Shown: positions 33,879 to 43,405, counted from the first letter of the stretch. The stretch: DNA of 64,000 bases from Streptomyces sp. NBC_00234 (GCF_036195325.1 NZ_CP108101.1:2480001-2544000); one strand, 5' to 3'. Numbers and translations are program-made. The notes: a model not told the origin generated them from the letters alone.

Positions 33879-36412
33879 TTCCCCGTCACCGCCCGGCCGT
33901 CCGCACCCGTGGCGCCCCGCGTGAACTGCGGGTGGATCAACCCCACGCAGGTGTACGGGAGTTCGTCGACCTCCTCGACCGGTACGCCGCGCTGTTCGGC
34001 GAGCAGTCGTACGTGGTCGAGGTCGGCGCCCGCGCCGCGCTTGGCGAGGATCTTCCACGGAACGCGGCGCAGCAGTACGCGTGTCGTCTCGCCGACTCCC
34101 GGCTTGACGAGGTTCACGTCGTGGATGCCGTACTCCTCGCTGATCCGCTCGACGGCGGCCCAGCCCTCCCAGGTGGGGGCCCGGTCGGCCGTGAGCAGTT
34201 CCTTGACGTCGGCGTCCACCGCGTCCACGACCTCGCCGAAGCGGTCCGCGACGGTGTCGATGAAGTGGCCGGACACATCCGTACCGGCGAGCTCGCGGTA
34301 GAACTTCGCCCCGTGGAAGTCCTCGGGGCCGACCAGGTCGGCACGCAGGACCGTACGGGAAATGAGTCCGGAGACCGTGGAGTTGAGGCAGGCGGAGGGG
34401 ATGAGGAAGTCCTCGCGGGTGCCGTAGGTGCGGACGCAGCCGCCGGGGTCGGCCAGGACGGCGATCTCGGGGTCGAAGCCCTCGAACTCCGCGAGGGCGA
34501 CGGCGAGTTCCCTGGTGATCGCGCCCTTGCCCGTCCAGCCGTCGACGAAGACGACGTCGGTCGGGTCGTGGTGGGCCGCCAGCCAGCGCAGGGCGTTGGC
34601 GTCGATGCCCCGGCCGCGCACGATGGAGACGGCGTAGTGGGGCAGGTCGAGGCCGTACCGGTACTGGGCCCAGCGGCGCATCAGGACGCCCACGGGCGTG
34701 CCGGCCCGGGCCAGCGAGACCAGGACGGGGCGGGGGGACCGTTCGGCGAGGACGGTCTCGGTGACCGTTCCGACGGCCCGGGCGACCCTGGCGGCCGAGG
34801 TGTCCAGCGCGGCCTTGAAGAGGTCCTGGTACTGGGGCGTCGGCTGGTATTCGACGGGGAGCGACTCGGCGTAGTGCGCGCCACCGCTCTGTATCGCTTC
34901 CTCGCGCTCCTCGGTGGGCGCCTCCAGCTCGGTGTCCGAGAGGTCCTGGAGCAGCCAGCCGACGTCCTGCGCGGCGTAGGAGGAGAAGGCGGGGCCTCGG
35001 AGGGGCTCGGGCAGCATGGGGGGCTCCTGCCGTTCGGCGGCGCGGGAAGGGGCCTCGGAGTCCCCGGCGGCTGCCGGGGCCGGGGCCGGGACGTGGGAGG
35101 GGACCACGGCCAGCAGGACGTGATCGGTGTGCGCGGCCAGCCGGGCCAGCAGCCCGTCGGGGGCGTGCAGCGCGGGGGTGTCCGCCACGGAGTCCACCAC
35201 GGCCACGACGGCGTCGAAACCGGCACCCGCGACGTTGTACGCGTACCGGTCGCCGGGGCCGTCGGCGGGCTCGTCGTGGGCCGGGAAGACGAGCCGGCTG
35301 CGTATCGCGTACCCGGGGTCGTCGAGGGCGAGGACGGGGGAACGTGTGGTGGTGGAGTACCGCACCTCGGCGGTCGAGACCGCTTCCAGCGCCGTGCCGA
35401 GGCGGAGCGGGGCGTACATCAGCTCCTCGAAGCCGAGGACGAGTACGCGCCGGGCGTCGCCCAGCGCTTCGTCGATACGTGCCGCCATGCCCGGCAGGGC
35501 CGCTTCCAGGGCCGCGCGGTGGGCCGGGGTGAAGCCGTGCCGTCCGCCGTCGGGGACGCCGGCGGGCCAGGACAGCCCGATCCGGGTGGGTGCGGGCTTC
35601 GCGGGGCCGTCGCCCGGGGTCCCGGCAGCGGGTATCGCCCCGTCGGCGGGCGCGGTGGCCGCCTGCCGCGCCTCCTGGGCCGCCACCAGGTCCTGCCCGC
35701 GCTCCAGTACGCCGTCCGGCAGGAGCACCGTTCCCGCGCTGCGGGCCACCAGGTCGACGCGGGCGCCGATCTCGTCGGCGAACTCGGCCAGTCGCCCCCG
35801 GTCCGCCGACGAGCGCATGTCCGCCAGCGCCACGATGACGTACCGCTCACGGGGGTACAGCTCGTGCAGGGCGCGGATCGTGTTCAGCACGGTGTTGCCC
35901 GTGGAGAACTCGTCGTCGACCAGGACCAGCGGGGCACCGGTGGCGCCGCCCGACAGCAGGGCCGGGTCCTCGGGCAGCAGCAGGTGCGAGGTGGCGTGCG
36001 AGTGGGACTCCTCGAAGCCGCCCGCACGGGCCACGCCCTCGACGGGGCGGCGCGTGGAGTGGAGGTACGGTGCCACACCGAGCCCGTCCGCGACGGCGTG
36101 GCCGAGGCCGGTCGCCGTCTCCGCGTAGCCCAGGACGACGGCGCGGCGGGCCTCCGCCTCACCGAGGAGGTCGCGTACCCGCTCCCCCAGCTCGAACCCC
36201 GCCCCGTAGACCACGGAGGGCTTCTGCGGCACGTGCTTGCCCAGCACGTTCGACACGAGCAGGTGTGCCCGCTTGGGGTTGCGGCGCAGGGCGAGTCCCA
36301 GCAGCTCCTGGAGCTCCCCGTCGCCGACGAGCTCGACTCCCAGCCGCTCGGCAACCCAGCTGCCCGTCCACACCACGTCCTGTGCCTCTTCCCTCGTCGC
36401 GCGCTCGCTCAT
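33875..36412 (-). CDS. Fused PRTase-TRSP-StiP protein of the Ter system
   Basis: 845 aa. The N-terminal half is a phosphoribosyltransferase: LVLVDDEFSTGNTVLNTI near residue 150 is the PRPP loop, with a leading stretch LLVSNVLGKHVPQKPSVVYG. Next a TRSP-like region (GFTPAHRAALEAALPGMAA, VLGFEELMYAPLRLG). From FSSYAAQDVGWLLQDL the C-terminal half matches the StiP family (GAHYAESLPVEYQPTPQYQ, VLVSLARAGTPVGVLMRRW, DVVFVDGWTGKGAITREL), which is also PRTase-like. Other bacteria often encode the halves separately. It overlaps the HAD gene. It likely makes a ribosylated product in the Ter stress response. Confidence 0.85.
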   Translation of the reverse strand: MSERATREEAQDVVWTGSWVAERLGVELVGDGELQELLGLALRRNPKRAHLLVSNVLGKHVPQKPSVVYGAGFELGERVRDLLGEAEARRAVVLGYAETATGLGHAVADGLGVAPYLHSTRRPVEGVARAGGFEESHSHATSHLLLPEDPALLSGGATGAPLVLVDDEFSTGNTVLNTIRALHELYPRERYVIVALADMRSSADRGRLAEFADEIGARVDLVARSAGTVLLPDGVLERGQDLVAAQEARQAATAPADGAIPAAGTPGDGPAKPAPTRIGLSWPAGVPDGGRHGFTPAHRAALEAALPGMAARIDEALGDARRVLVLGFEELMYAPLRLGTALEAVSTAEVRYSTTTRSPVLALDDPGYAIRSRLVFPAHDEPADGPGDRYAYNVAGAGFDAVVAVVDSVADTPALHAPDGLLARLAAHTDHVLLAVVPSHVPAPAPAAAGDSEAPSRAAERQEPPMLPEPLRGPAFSSYAAQDVGWLLQDLSDTELEAPTEEREEAIQSGGAHYAESLPVEYQPTPQYQDLFKAALDTSAARVARAVGTVTETVLAERSPRPVLVSLARAGTPVGVLMRRWAQYRYGLDLPHYAVSIVRGRGIDANALRWLAAHHDPTDVVFVDGWTGKGAITRELAVALAEFEGFDPEIAVLADPGGCVRTYGTREDFLIPSACLNSTVSGLISRTVLRADLVGPEDFHGAKFYRELAGTDVSGHFIDTVADRFGEVVDAVDADVKELLTADRAPTWEGWAAVERISEEYGIHDVNLVKPGVGETTRVLLRRVPWKILAKRGAGADLDHVRLLAEQRGVPVEEVDELPYTCVGLIHPQFTRGATGADGRAVTGK

Positions 36413-36422
36413 CGACACGCGC

Positions 36423-37583
36423 TCAGTCCGCCAGGCCCGCGGCCAGCAGCTCCACGAACCCGACATCTTCCTTGGCCACACCGAAGACCTCGGCCCGCTG
36501 CAGGGTCCGCTCGGCCCATGCGCGGTGCGGCTTCACTTCATTCATCTTGTTCGTATACGCCGAGCGGAGCACTCCGCCGCCGCCGCGCTCCGGCCGCAGG
36601 ATGTCCTGGGCGTCGCTGAACTCCTCGTGGCTGACCACGGAGAGTGCGTGCACGGGCACGACGTGGGACGGGTGGATGCAGGTCTTGCCGAGCAGCCCGT
36701 TGGCGCGGTCCAGCTCGATCTCCCGCAGCAGCCCGTCCAGGTCGTGCTCGATCAGGGCCGTACGCAGTTCCTCGGCCCGCCCCGCGAAGGGGCTGCGGCG
36801 CAGCTGGGGCTTGAACATGCGCTCCTGGAGCCGGAAGTACTCCCAGACCGGGCCGGTGATCGTGAAGCCCGTGCCGTCGGCCCTGCCCAGCACGTTGACC
36901 ACGTCCCCGATGACGGCGCTGACGATCTGGACGTCGTACGCGGTCATGTCGGAGGCCCGGCGCAGCCCGTACGCCGAACAGAAGTCCGTGACGCCGAGCC
37001 GCAGGGCGAGGACCCGCTCGCGGTACTTGTTCACCGTGCGGGCGATGCCCTGGAGGACGTCCGCCCGGGTCTCCAGGTGCAGCAGCTCGGGCGACTCCAG
37101 GACCGGCATCGCGAAGAGCCGCCGTCCGCTGGCGGCCTCGGCGCTCGCGAGTGCCTCCAGGAAGAGGACGCCGCGCTCCTCGGTGAATTTCGGCAGTACG
37201 AATCCGGACAGCAGCCGCACCGATCCGCCGAGCCGGCTCACCAGGTCGGTGATCTGCTCGGGGGCGCGCACCCGGATGAAGAGCAGCGGCGTCTCCGTGC
37301 CCCTCGCCGCGAGGTCCGCGAACTGCCTGACCAGGTTCGCTTCGCCGTCCGCGACCTCCGCGTCGTCGATCGAGTCCTCCAGGCACAGCACCATGGAGAC
37401 GACTCCGAGACCGGCCTGCTTGATCACGTCGTCGGCCAGGCGCGGCCGGGTCGCGGGGCTGTAGAGCGTGGCTCCCAGGGCCGCCGAGAGCATGCGGGCG
37501 GGAGAGTCCGCGTCGAATGCGCACGGCTCCTGGAAGAACAGGCCCTCCCGGGCAGCGGGCGAAATATGCCCGAAGTGACGCAT
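36423..37583 (-). CDS. Citrate-lyase-like (HpcH/HpaI, CitE) protein of the Ter module
   Basis: 386 aa. TIM-barrel aldolase/CitE-like: ATLYSPATRPRLADDVIKQ, then VLCLEDSIDDAEV (metal-binding Glu-Asp), LFIRVRAPEQI, FVLPKFTEERG and FAMPVLESPELLHL. This subtype travels with StiP/PRTase and TerD genes. Its ATG at 37583 follows GGGGGATC. It lies just upstream of the fused PRTase gene on the same strand (10-nt gap), so the three genes form one operon. Confidence 0.86.
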   Translation of the reverse strand: MRHFGHISPAAREGLFFQEPCAFDADSPARMLSAALGATLYSPATRPRLADDVIKQAGLGVVSMVLCLEDSIDDAEVADGEANLVRQFADLAARGTETPLLFIRVRAPEQITDLVSRLGGSVRLLSGFVLPKFTEERGVLFLEALASAEAASGRRLFAMPVLESPELLHLETRADVLQGIARTVNKYRERVLALRLGVTDFCSAYGLRRASDMTAYDVQIVSAVIGDVVNVLGRADGTGFTITGPVWEYFRLQERMFKPQLRRSPFAGRAEELRTALIEHDLDGLLREIELDRANGLLGKTCIHPSHVVPVHALSVVSHEEFSDAQDILRPERGGGGVLRSAYTNKMNEVKPHRAWAERTLQRAEVFGVAKEDVGFVELLAAGLAD

Positions 37584-37800
37584 GAGATCCCCCGTACTGC
37601 CTGACCGGCCGGACAACGTATGGCCGGTAATAGTACGTACGGACGGGTGTCGGCAGTTCCCCAGAGGCATGAATTTCGGGTAACTCGTCCATTACACGCA
37701 CTCACCGCGAGGTATCGCCACTCCACCCGTATCGCCGCCACCGAAACCCGTGCGGCCCCCGCGTTGTCCGTTCGGGCAGGCAGCAGGCAGGATGACGGGC

Positions 37801-38646
37801 ATGACGCACGCGATGCTGAAGGGCTCGAACGTCCCCCTCGATGCCACGGCCGTACGGGCCGTGCTGCGCTGGACCCCGGGCGCCGGTGTCCCCGATGTGG
37901 ACGCCTCCGCCCTGCTCCTCGGCGCCTCCGGACGGGTGCGTTCCGACGAGGACTTCGTCTTCTACAACCAGCCCCGGCACCCCTCCGGCCTGGTACGACG
38001 GCTGCCCAAGCGCAGCGTCCCCGACGGGCTCACCGACACGATCGAGGCGGATCTCTCCGCCCTCGACCCCTCCGTGGACCAGGTGGTGATCGCCGCGTCC
38101 TCGGACGGGGCCGCCTTCGAACAGGTCGGCGATCTGTGCATCCTGCTGTACGACGCCGCGTCGGCGGACGGCGATCCGCTGGCCGTCTTCGACGTCAGGG
38201 CGGAGACCGGCGAGGAGACCGCCATCATCTGCGGCGAGCTCTACCGGCGTGGCGAGGGGTGGAAGTTCCGCGCGGTCGGGCAGGGCTATCCGACGGGCCT
38301 CGTCGGCCTCGCGACGGCTTTCGGCATCTCGGTGGACGAGACGGCCACGGACCCGGACCAGGCCCCCGCGCCCGTGCCCGCCCAGGCCGCGCCCTCGCCC
38401 GCGTTCCCGCCGGCTCCCGCGGTCGCGCCCGACTCCCAGGCCACCGTCCAGCACCAGCAGCCCGCTTACGGATACCCGCAGCCCGCCGGGCAGCACTCCG
38501 CTCCGCCCCAGCCCGCGTACGGGTACCCGCAGCCGGCCGCCGCTCCGCCCGCGTACGGCTATCCGCAGCCCGCCGCCGCGGCGGCGCACGCTCCGGACCC
38601 GAACTTCGCGCTGCCCCCGCAGGGCCCCCAGTTCCTCAGGTCCTGA
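37801..38646 (+). CDS. Divergent TerD-like protein with Pro/Tyr-rich tail
   Basis: 281 aa. The first 180 residues resemble Ter[77 protein letters not shown]. The second Ca-binding loop of canonical TerD ([14 protein letters not shown]) is replaced by [14 protein letters not shown], so calcium binding may differ. The tail is Ala/Pro-rich with PAYGYPQPA repeated three times. It is divergent from the CitE-like gene. ATG at 37792 is an alternative start. Confidence 0.85.
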   Translation: MTHAMLKGSNVPLDATAVRAVLRWTPGAGVPDVDASALLLGASGRVRSDEDFVFYNQPRHPSGLVRRLPKRSVPDGLTDTIEADLSALDPSVDQVVIAASSDGAAFEQVGDLCILLYDAASADGDPLAVFDVRAETGEETAIICGELYRRGEGWKFRAVGQGYPTGLVGLATAFGISVDETATDPDQAPAPVPAQAAPSPAFPPAPAVAPDSQATVQHQQPAYGYPQPAGQHSAPPQPAYGYPQPAAAPPAYGYPQPAAAAAHAPDPNFALPPQGPQFLRS

Positions 38647-38680
38647 GCGGGCGCGAACGAGAGGCTCCGACGACAGACCC

Positions 38681-38883
38681 TAGGGTCTTTCGTTTGGATC
38701 AGGCCGGATCAGGGAGCGGGGTCTGGTGTGGGCAGCTGCAAGGCGGAGGAGCGAGTCGACGCGGAGCGTCGACGACCGACGACAACGCCGGAGGGGGCCC
38801 CTCCCTGCTCGAGCGAAGCCGAGAGCTCGGGGGAGCGCGCGCCAGGGCACGCGAGCCCGGCATGATCCAAACGACAGGCCCTA
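38681..38883. repeat. About 203-bp palindromic repeat element (MITE-like)
   Basis: Ends are near-perfect inverted: TAGGGTCTTTCGTTTGGATC at the left and GATCCAAACGACAGGCCCTA at the right differ at two positions after inversion. The interior is GC-rich with GTCGACG inverted repeats. It has no coding capacity for a transposase. A half-copy is at 13169-13194. The right end includes the stop codon of the TerA-like gene. Confidence 0.7.
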
Positions 38884-39615
38884 GGCGCGGGTCTTGTAGC
38901 CGCGCCCCCACTGCATGCCGTAGCCGTACAGCCGGTCCAGTTCCGACTGGAAGCCGTATACGAACTTCACCTCGCGCCGCACGATCAGCTCGTCCTTGAC
39001 GTTGTCGACGGTGAACACGGCGCAGGACCGGGCCTGCGGGGCCCTCTCGTCGAGCTCGATCTCGATCCGGGGGCCGTTGCCGGGGTAGAGCGTCACCTTG
39101 GCGTGCGTACGGTCGAAGGCCGGCGTCTGGTCGTAGATGTAGACGAAGAACAGCAGCCGCTTGATCTGGTCGCGCTGGTCGAGGTTGACGTAGACGGTCT
39201 CCCCCGACGGCGCCCCGAAGCGGTCGTCGCCGCTGAGCCGGATGTACGGCGGCCCGTTCAGATCACCGATCAGGTTCCCCAGCGGCTGGACCACGCCCCT
39301 GGTGCCGTCCTTCAGTTCGTACATGCAGCCCAGGTCCAGGTCGACGTTGACCACGCCCTGGGTGTGCGCCTGGACGACGTCGGGCTGGAAGAGCTTCAGG
39401 GGCCGCAGCAGCCGCCCGCTCTGCCGCGACCGGCCCTCGATGTCCGAACTGCGCATCCTCCAGGAGAGGTTGACGCGCAGATTTCCGGACAGGGCGCCCT
39501 GCTTCGTCAGTGAGACCGTGGCATGGCGCTTGGAGAGCACGATGGAGTTCGTCGCGGAGTTGCCCGCCTCGAACTGTGTTTCCCGCCTCGGCCACAGGCT
39601 GTCCCAGAAGGCCAT
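38881..39615 (-). CDS. TerA-like protein
   Basis: 244 aa. It is TerD-fold like TerA: NSIVLSKRHATVSLTKQG, LDLGCMYELKDGTRGVVQPLG, PPYIRLSGDDRFGAPSGE and LLFFVYIYDQTPAFDRTHA. TerA-type proteins lack the usual TerD Ca sites and act in Ter complexes. ATG at 39615 follows GGGGGGTAGGG. It is part of the Ter locus on the minus strand. Confidence 0.82.
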   Translation of the reverse strand: MAFWDSLWPRRETQFEAGNSATNSIVLSKRHATVSLTKQGALSGNLRVNLSWRMRSSDIEGRSRQSGRLLRPLKLFQPDVVQAHTQGVVNVDLDLGCMYELKDGTRGVVQPLGNLIGDLNGPPYIRLSGDDRFGAPSGETVYVNLDQRDQIKRLLFFVYIYDQTPAFDRTHAKVTLYPGNGPRIEIELDERAPQARSCAVFTVDNVKDELIVRREVKFVYGFQSELDRLYGYGMQWGRGYKTRA

Positions 39616-39678
39616 CCCTACCCCCCACATCTTCCGTTGGTGCCCAAGTGGCGTCGTCACAGCCCCCGCACGTCACTA

Positions 39679-39730
39679 CGGGGCGGCCCCGGGCCGGTTC
39701 CGGAGAACCGCCGCCGTGTGGGCCGCCCCG
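39679..39730. terminator. Long hairpin beyond DUF475
   Basis: CGGGGCGGCCC at 39679-39689 pairs with GGGCCGCCCCG at 39720-39730; an inner CGGTT/AACCG stem lies in the loop. It follows the DUF475 stop on the minus strand. Confidence 0.5.
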
Positions 39731-39758
39731 CAGAGAGCGTTCCTCATTCCCTACCGGG

Positions 39759-40898
39759 TCACACCCCGGAGGAGACTTCCGCCTTGGAACCGGAGCCGTC
39801 GCCGCCCGCGGCGATCGCCTTGTTGCGGCGGACCGACGACCAGAAGGACCAGCCGATCAGGACGACACCGACGAGACCGGTGATGAGCTCGTTGATCTCG
39901 TACTGGATGGTGACGAGGAGGATGATCGACAGGGCGCCGATCGCGTAGTGCGCGCCGTGCTCCAGGTAGGCGTAGTCGTCCAGAGTGCCCTCGCGGACCA
40001 GGTACACGGTGAGCGAACGGACGTACATGGCACCGATACCGAGGCCGAGGGCCATCAGCACGATCTCGTTGGTGATGGCGAAGGCGCCGATGACGCCGTC
40101 GAACGAGAAGGACGCGTCGAGGACCTCGAGGTAGAGGAACATGAAGAACGCCGCCTTACCGGCGAGTCCGACCGCGGAGACCGGCTTGCCGGCCTTCTTG
40201 GCCTCTTCCTCGGCCTCCTGCTCGCGCTCCTCCTCCTCTTCGAGCTTGTTCTCGAAGAATCCGGAGAGCCCGCCGACGACGAGGTACGTGATGAGGCCGG
40301 CGATACCCGAGAGCAGGACGGTCTCGGCCTTGTCCACGTGACCGCCACCGTGCTGGTGGGCCTGGGTCGCGAAGGTCATGGCGGAGATCAGCAGGACGAT
40401 CAGGGCGACACAGACCGACAGCATGTCGACCTTGCCGAGCTTGGCGAGCGGGCGCTCGATCCAGCGCAGCCACTGGATGTCACGGTCCTCGAAGATGAAG
40501 TCGAGGAAGATCATCAACAGGAACATGCCACCGAACGCGGCGATCGACGGATGCGCGTCCGTGACCAGTTCCTTGTACTTGTCGGGGTCGTTGAACGACA
40601 GGTCGATGGCTTCGATCGGCCCGAGGTCGGCGCTGATGGCCACGATCACGACGGGGAAGACCAGTCGCATACCGAAGACCGCGATGAGCACACCGATCGT
40701 GAGGAAGATCTTCTGCCAGAAGGCATTCATCTTCTTCAGGATTCCGGCGTTGATCACCGCGTTGTCGAAGGACAGCGAGATCTCCAGGACCGACAGGATC
40801 GCAACGATGCCGAACGCCTGCCACCCCCCGTAGAACAGCGCCGCGACCAGGCCGAGCGCGGTCACCGCGAACGACCAGCCGAAGGTTTTCAGAATCAC
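39759..40898 (-). CDS. DUF475 (TerC-like) integral membrane protein
   Basis: 379 aa, about nine helices. It has the TerC-type acidic pair: EISLSFDNAVINAGIL early and LDASFSFDGVIGAFAIT later, typical of TerC/DUF475 metal-transport proteins. An acidic coil (KLEEEEEREQEAEEEAKK) lies between. It would span the membrane and may handle Mn or Ca with the TerD proteins. GTG at 40898 is preferred (GGGG upstream), with another GTG two codons earlier. Confidence 0.87.
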   Translation of the reverse strand: MILKTFGWSFAVTALGLVAALFYGGWQAFGIVAILSVLEISLSFDNAVINAGILKKMNAFWQKIFLTIGVLIAVFGMRLVFPVVIVAISADLGPIEAIDLSFNDPDKYKELVTDAHPSIAAFGGMFLLMIFLDFIFEDRDIQWLRWIERPLAKLGKVDMLSVCVALIVLLISAMTFATQAHQHGGGHVDKAETVLLSGIAGLITYLVVGGLSGFFENKLEEEEEREQEAEEEAKKAGKPVSAVGLAGKAAFFMFLYLEVLDASFSFDGVIGAFAITNEIVLMALGLGIGAMYVRSLTVYLVREGTLDDYAYLEHGAHYAIGALSIILLVTIQYEINELITGLVGVVLIGWSFWSSVRRNKAIAAGGDGSGSKAEVSSGV

Positions 40899-40964
40899 TG
40901 GCACCCCATCGTGTGTGTACGGACCTCCCCCGTGAGTGAGGGGCTCCCCCGCGCGTACGCGGCT

Positions 40965-41540
40965 TTACGAAACGTTGACCCCGAAGTCTAGAGCGATGCC
41001 CCGCAGCCCCGACGCGTACCCCTGCCCGACTGCACGGAACTTCCACTCCCCGCCGTAGCGGTAGAGCTCTCCGAAGATCATCGCCGTCTCCGTGGAGGCG
41101 TCCTCACTGAGGTCGTACCGTGCCAGCTCCTGGCCGTCCGCCTGGTTCACGACGCGGATGAACGCGTTACTGACCTGGCCGAACGTCTGTCCCCGATTGT
41201 CCGCATCATGGATCGACACCGGGAAGAGGATCTTGTCGCAGTGTGCGGGGACCTGGGCGAGGTTCACGATGACCGACTCGTCGTCGCCCTCGCCCTCACC
41301 GGTGAGGTTGTCCCCGGTGTGCTCCACGGAGCCGTCCGGGCTCGTGAGGTTGTTGTAGAACACGAACCACTCGTCACCGAGCACCCGGCCCGACTGGCAC
41401 AGCAGCGCGCTGGCGTCGAGGTCGAAGTCCGCTCCGGTGGTGGATCGCGCGTCCCAGCCGAGCCCGACCAGCACCTGGGTGAGGTTGGGTGCGGCCTTGG
41501 AGAGGGAGACATTGCCTCCCTTGGCGAGCGTGACGCCCAT
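40965..41540 (-). CDS. terD: TerD-family stress protein, copy 1
   Basis: 191 aa, the classical TerD length. Starts [18 protein letters not shown]. Ca sites are [10 protein letters not shown] and [15 protein letters not shown]; the rest is the usual FRVVNQ-type beta core ([34 protein letters not shown]). TerD proteins bind calcium and support tellurite, stress and membrane functions. ATG at 41540. It follows terD copy 2 after a strong hairpin and precedes DUF475 on the minus strand. Confidence 0.92.
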   Translation of the reverse strand: MGVTLAKGGNVSLSKAAPNLTQVLVGLGWDARSTTGADFDLDASALLCQSGRVLGDEWFVFYNNLTSPDGSVEHTGDNLTGEGEGDDESVIVNLAQVPAHCDKILFPVSIHDADNRGQTFGQVSNAFIRVVNQADGQELARYDLSEDASTETAMIFGELYRYGGEWKFRAVGQGYASGLRGIALDFGVNVS

Positions 41541-41570
41541 GTGTGTCCTCCCCGTGTCGATGGATGAGAA

Positions 41571-41603
41571 CGTCAGGCGCCGCACATCGTGCGGCGCCTG
41601 ACG
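41571..41603. terminator. 15-bp hairpin between the two terD genes
   Basis: CGTCAGGCGCCGCAC pairs with GTGCGGCGCCTGACG around ATC. It lies downstream of terD copy 2 and upstream of copy 1, and could attenuate read-through. Confidence 0.75.
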
Positions 41604-41620
41604 GGAAATGCTGGCGTGGC

Positions 41621-42196
41621 TCAGACGTTCACGCCGAAGTCCTGCGCGATACCGCGCAGACCCGAGGCGTAACCCTGGCCGATGGCGCGGAACTTCCACT
41701 CCGCACCGTTGCGGTACAGCTCGCCGAAGACCATGGCGGTCTCCGTCGAGGCGTCCTCGCTCAGGTCGTAGCGTGCGAGCTCCGTGTTGTCGGCCTGGTT
41801 CACCACGCGGATGTACGCGTTGCGGACCTGACCGAAGCTCTGCTGACGGCTCTCGGCCTCGTAGATCGAGACCGGGAAGACGATCTTGTCGACGTCGGCC
41901 GGAACTCCGGCCAGGTTGACCTTGACGACCTCGTCGTCGCCCTCGCCCTCACCGGTGAGGTTGTCACCGGTGTGCTCGACGGACCCGTCGGGGCTCTTGA
42001 GGTTGTTGAAGAAGACGAAATTGCCGTCGTTGCCCACCTTGCCGTCGACACCCGTCAACAGCGCGCTGGCGTCGAGGTCGAAGTCACCGCCGGTGGTGGT
42101 ACGGGCATCCCAGCCCAGACCGACGATGACCGCGGTCAGGTTGGGCGCGGCCTTGGTCAGCGAGACGTTGCCGCCCTTGCTGAGGCTGACTCCCAC
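41621..42196 (-). CDS. terD: TerD-family stress protein, copy 2
   Basis: 191 aa, about three quarters identical to its neighbour. Starts at a GTG (42196) with GGGAGGACTC upstream, giving the same length as copy 1; an ATG four codons earlier is also in frame. Ca motifs [10 protein letters not shown] and [15 protein letters not shown] are intact. It ends FGVNV. The pair is a tandem duplication that kept both copies. Confidence 0.9.
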   Translation of the reverse strand: MGVSLSKGGNVSLTKAAPNLTAVIVGLGWDARTTTGGDFDLDASALLTGVDGKVGNDGNFVFFNNLKSPDGSVEHTGDNLTGEGEGDDEVVKVNLAGVPADVDKIVFPVSIYEAESRQQSFGQVRNAYIRVVNQADNTELARYDLSEDASTETAMVFGELYRNGAEWKFRAIGQGYASGLRGIAQDFGVNV

Positions 42197-42365
42197 GAGT
42201 CCTCCCATAGGTTTCAGGGGCCGGCAGAACCAGCGTCCCCATCGTGCTTGGCATCAGATCAACGACTGGATCCTAGTGACCGGTTCCCTGCCGAAACAGG
42301 CTTTTGGCCGGGCGTCGCCAGGAGATCTCCCGGATCGTGGAGCCCGACCGGGGAACAGGCGGGGA

Positions 42366-42824
42366 TCAGATCGAGTCGAGGGCCTTGATGTAGTCCTTGA
42401 GGTCCCGGGCGTCCGGGAGACCGTTGACGACGGCCCAGCGGACCGTGCCGTCCTTGTCGATGATGAAGGTGCCGCGCACGGCGCAGCCCTTCTCCTCGTC
42501 GAAGACGCCGTACGCCCGCGAGGTCTCGCCGTGCGGCCAGAAGTCCGAGAGCAGCGGGTACTCCAGGCCCTCCTGCTCGGCGAAGACGCGCAGGGTGTGG
42601 ATGGAGTCGTTGGAGACGGCGAGCAGCTGGGTGTCGTCGTTCTCGAAGCGGGGCAGTTCGTCGCGCAGCGCGCAGAGCTCGCCCGTGCAGACACCGGTGA
42701 AGGCGAACGGGTAGAAGAGCAGCACGACGTTCTTCTCGCCGCGGTAGTCGGAGAGCTTCACGGTCCGCCCGTGGTTGTCCTTCAGCTCGAATTCCGGGGC
42801 CAGGGTGCCGACCTCGATCGCCAT
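42366..42824 (-). CDS. Peroxiredoxin (AhpE/Bcp-like)
   Basis: 152 aa. The catalytic Cys is in FPFAFTGVCTGELC, with the Thr-x-x-Cys of peroxiredoxins, and a second Cys four residues on. Thioredoxin-fold body follows (LLAVSNDSIHTLRVFAEQEG). Length fits AhpE. It reduces peroxides with a thiol donor in the cytosol. The gene stands alone between the terD genes and DUF3052. Confidence 0.9.
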   Translation of the reverse strand: MAIEVGTLAPEFELKDNHGRTVKLSDYRGEKNVVLLFYPFAFTGVCTGELCALRDELPRFENDDTQLLAVSNDSIHTLRVFAEQEGLEYPLLSDFWPHGETSRAYGVFDEEKGCAVRGTFIIDKDGTVRWAVVNGLPDARDLKDYIKALDSI

Positions 42825-42917
42825 GAAACGCGTCCCTTCAGTACTTCACCGCATACCCGGACCGGTCCGTCCGGATGGTCCCACCCTATGCAGTGGCCCG
42901 GCGCGCAGATGTACGAA

Positions 42918-42948
42918 GGCCCCCGACGGCGTGATGCCGTCGGGGGCC
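42918..42948. terminator. 13-bp hairpin after the DUF3052 gene
   Basis: GGCCCCCGACGGC pairs exactly with GCCGTCGGGGGCC around GTGAT. It lies 20 bp beyond the DUF3052 stop on the minus strand. Confidence 0.8.
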
Positions 42949-42967
42949 CCGGGTGGTGGGAGAGGGG

Positions 42968-43405
42968 TCAGCGCTTGGCCTTGGCCCCCTTGGGGGTGAC
43001 CAGACGGCTGCCCGTCCAGTCCTTGCCCGCACTGATGCTCTTGGTCTGGGCGAGACCGGCTGTCTGGGCAGCCTCGTTGATGTCGCTCGGCTCGACGTAT
43101 CCGTCACGGCCGGTCTTCGGCGTCATCAGCCAGACCGTACCGCCGTCCTCGAGCAGACCAATGGCATCCACCAGCGCGTCCGTAAGGTCGCCGTCCTCGT
43201 CGCGGAACCAGAGCAGAACGACGTCGGCGACGTCGTCGTACTCCTCATCGACGAGATCCTGGCCGGTAGTGGCCTCAATGCCCTCACGGAGCTCCAGCTC
43301 GACGTCGTCGTCGTAGCCGATCTCCTGGACCACTTGTCCGGGCTCGAACCCCAGGCGTGCTGCCGGGTTGGTCCGCTCCTCCGCGTGGTCCGCGGTCGCG
43401 CTCAC
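42968..43405 (-). CDS. DUF3052 protein
   Basis: 145 aa. Acidic protein beginning SATADHAEERTNPAARLGF; has the DUF3052 pattern VVQEIGYDDDVELELRE, VADVVLLWFRDEDGDLTDALVD and VWLMTPKTGRDGYVEPSDI. Function unknown. It is classically adjacent to and divergent from aceE in Streptomyces, as here. GTG at 43405 follows AGGAGGCAACCC, so the longer frame is rejected. Confidence 0.88.
   Translation of the reverse strand: MSATADHAEERTNPAARLGFEPGQVVQEIGYDDDVELELREGIEATTGQDLVDEEYDDVADVVLLWFRDEDGDLTDALVDAIGLLEDGGTVWLMTPKTGRDGYVEPSDINEAAQTAGLAQTKSISAGKDWTGSRLVTPKGAKAKR

Noticed and set aside
33860..36619. 919-residue open frame opposite the PRTase-StiP gene
   Set aside because: Low-complexity shadow; the minus-strand protein has clear motifs throughout.
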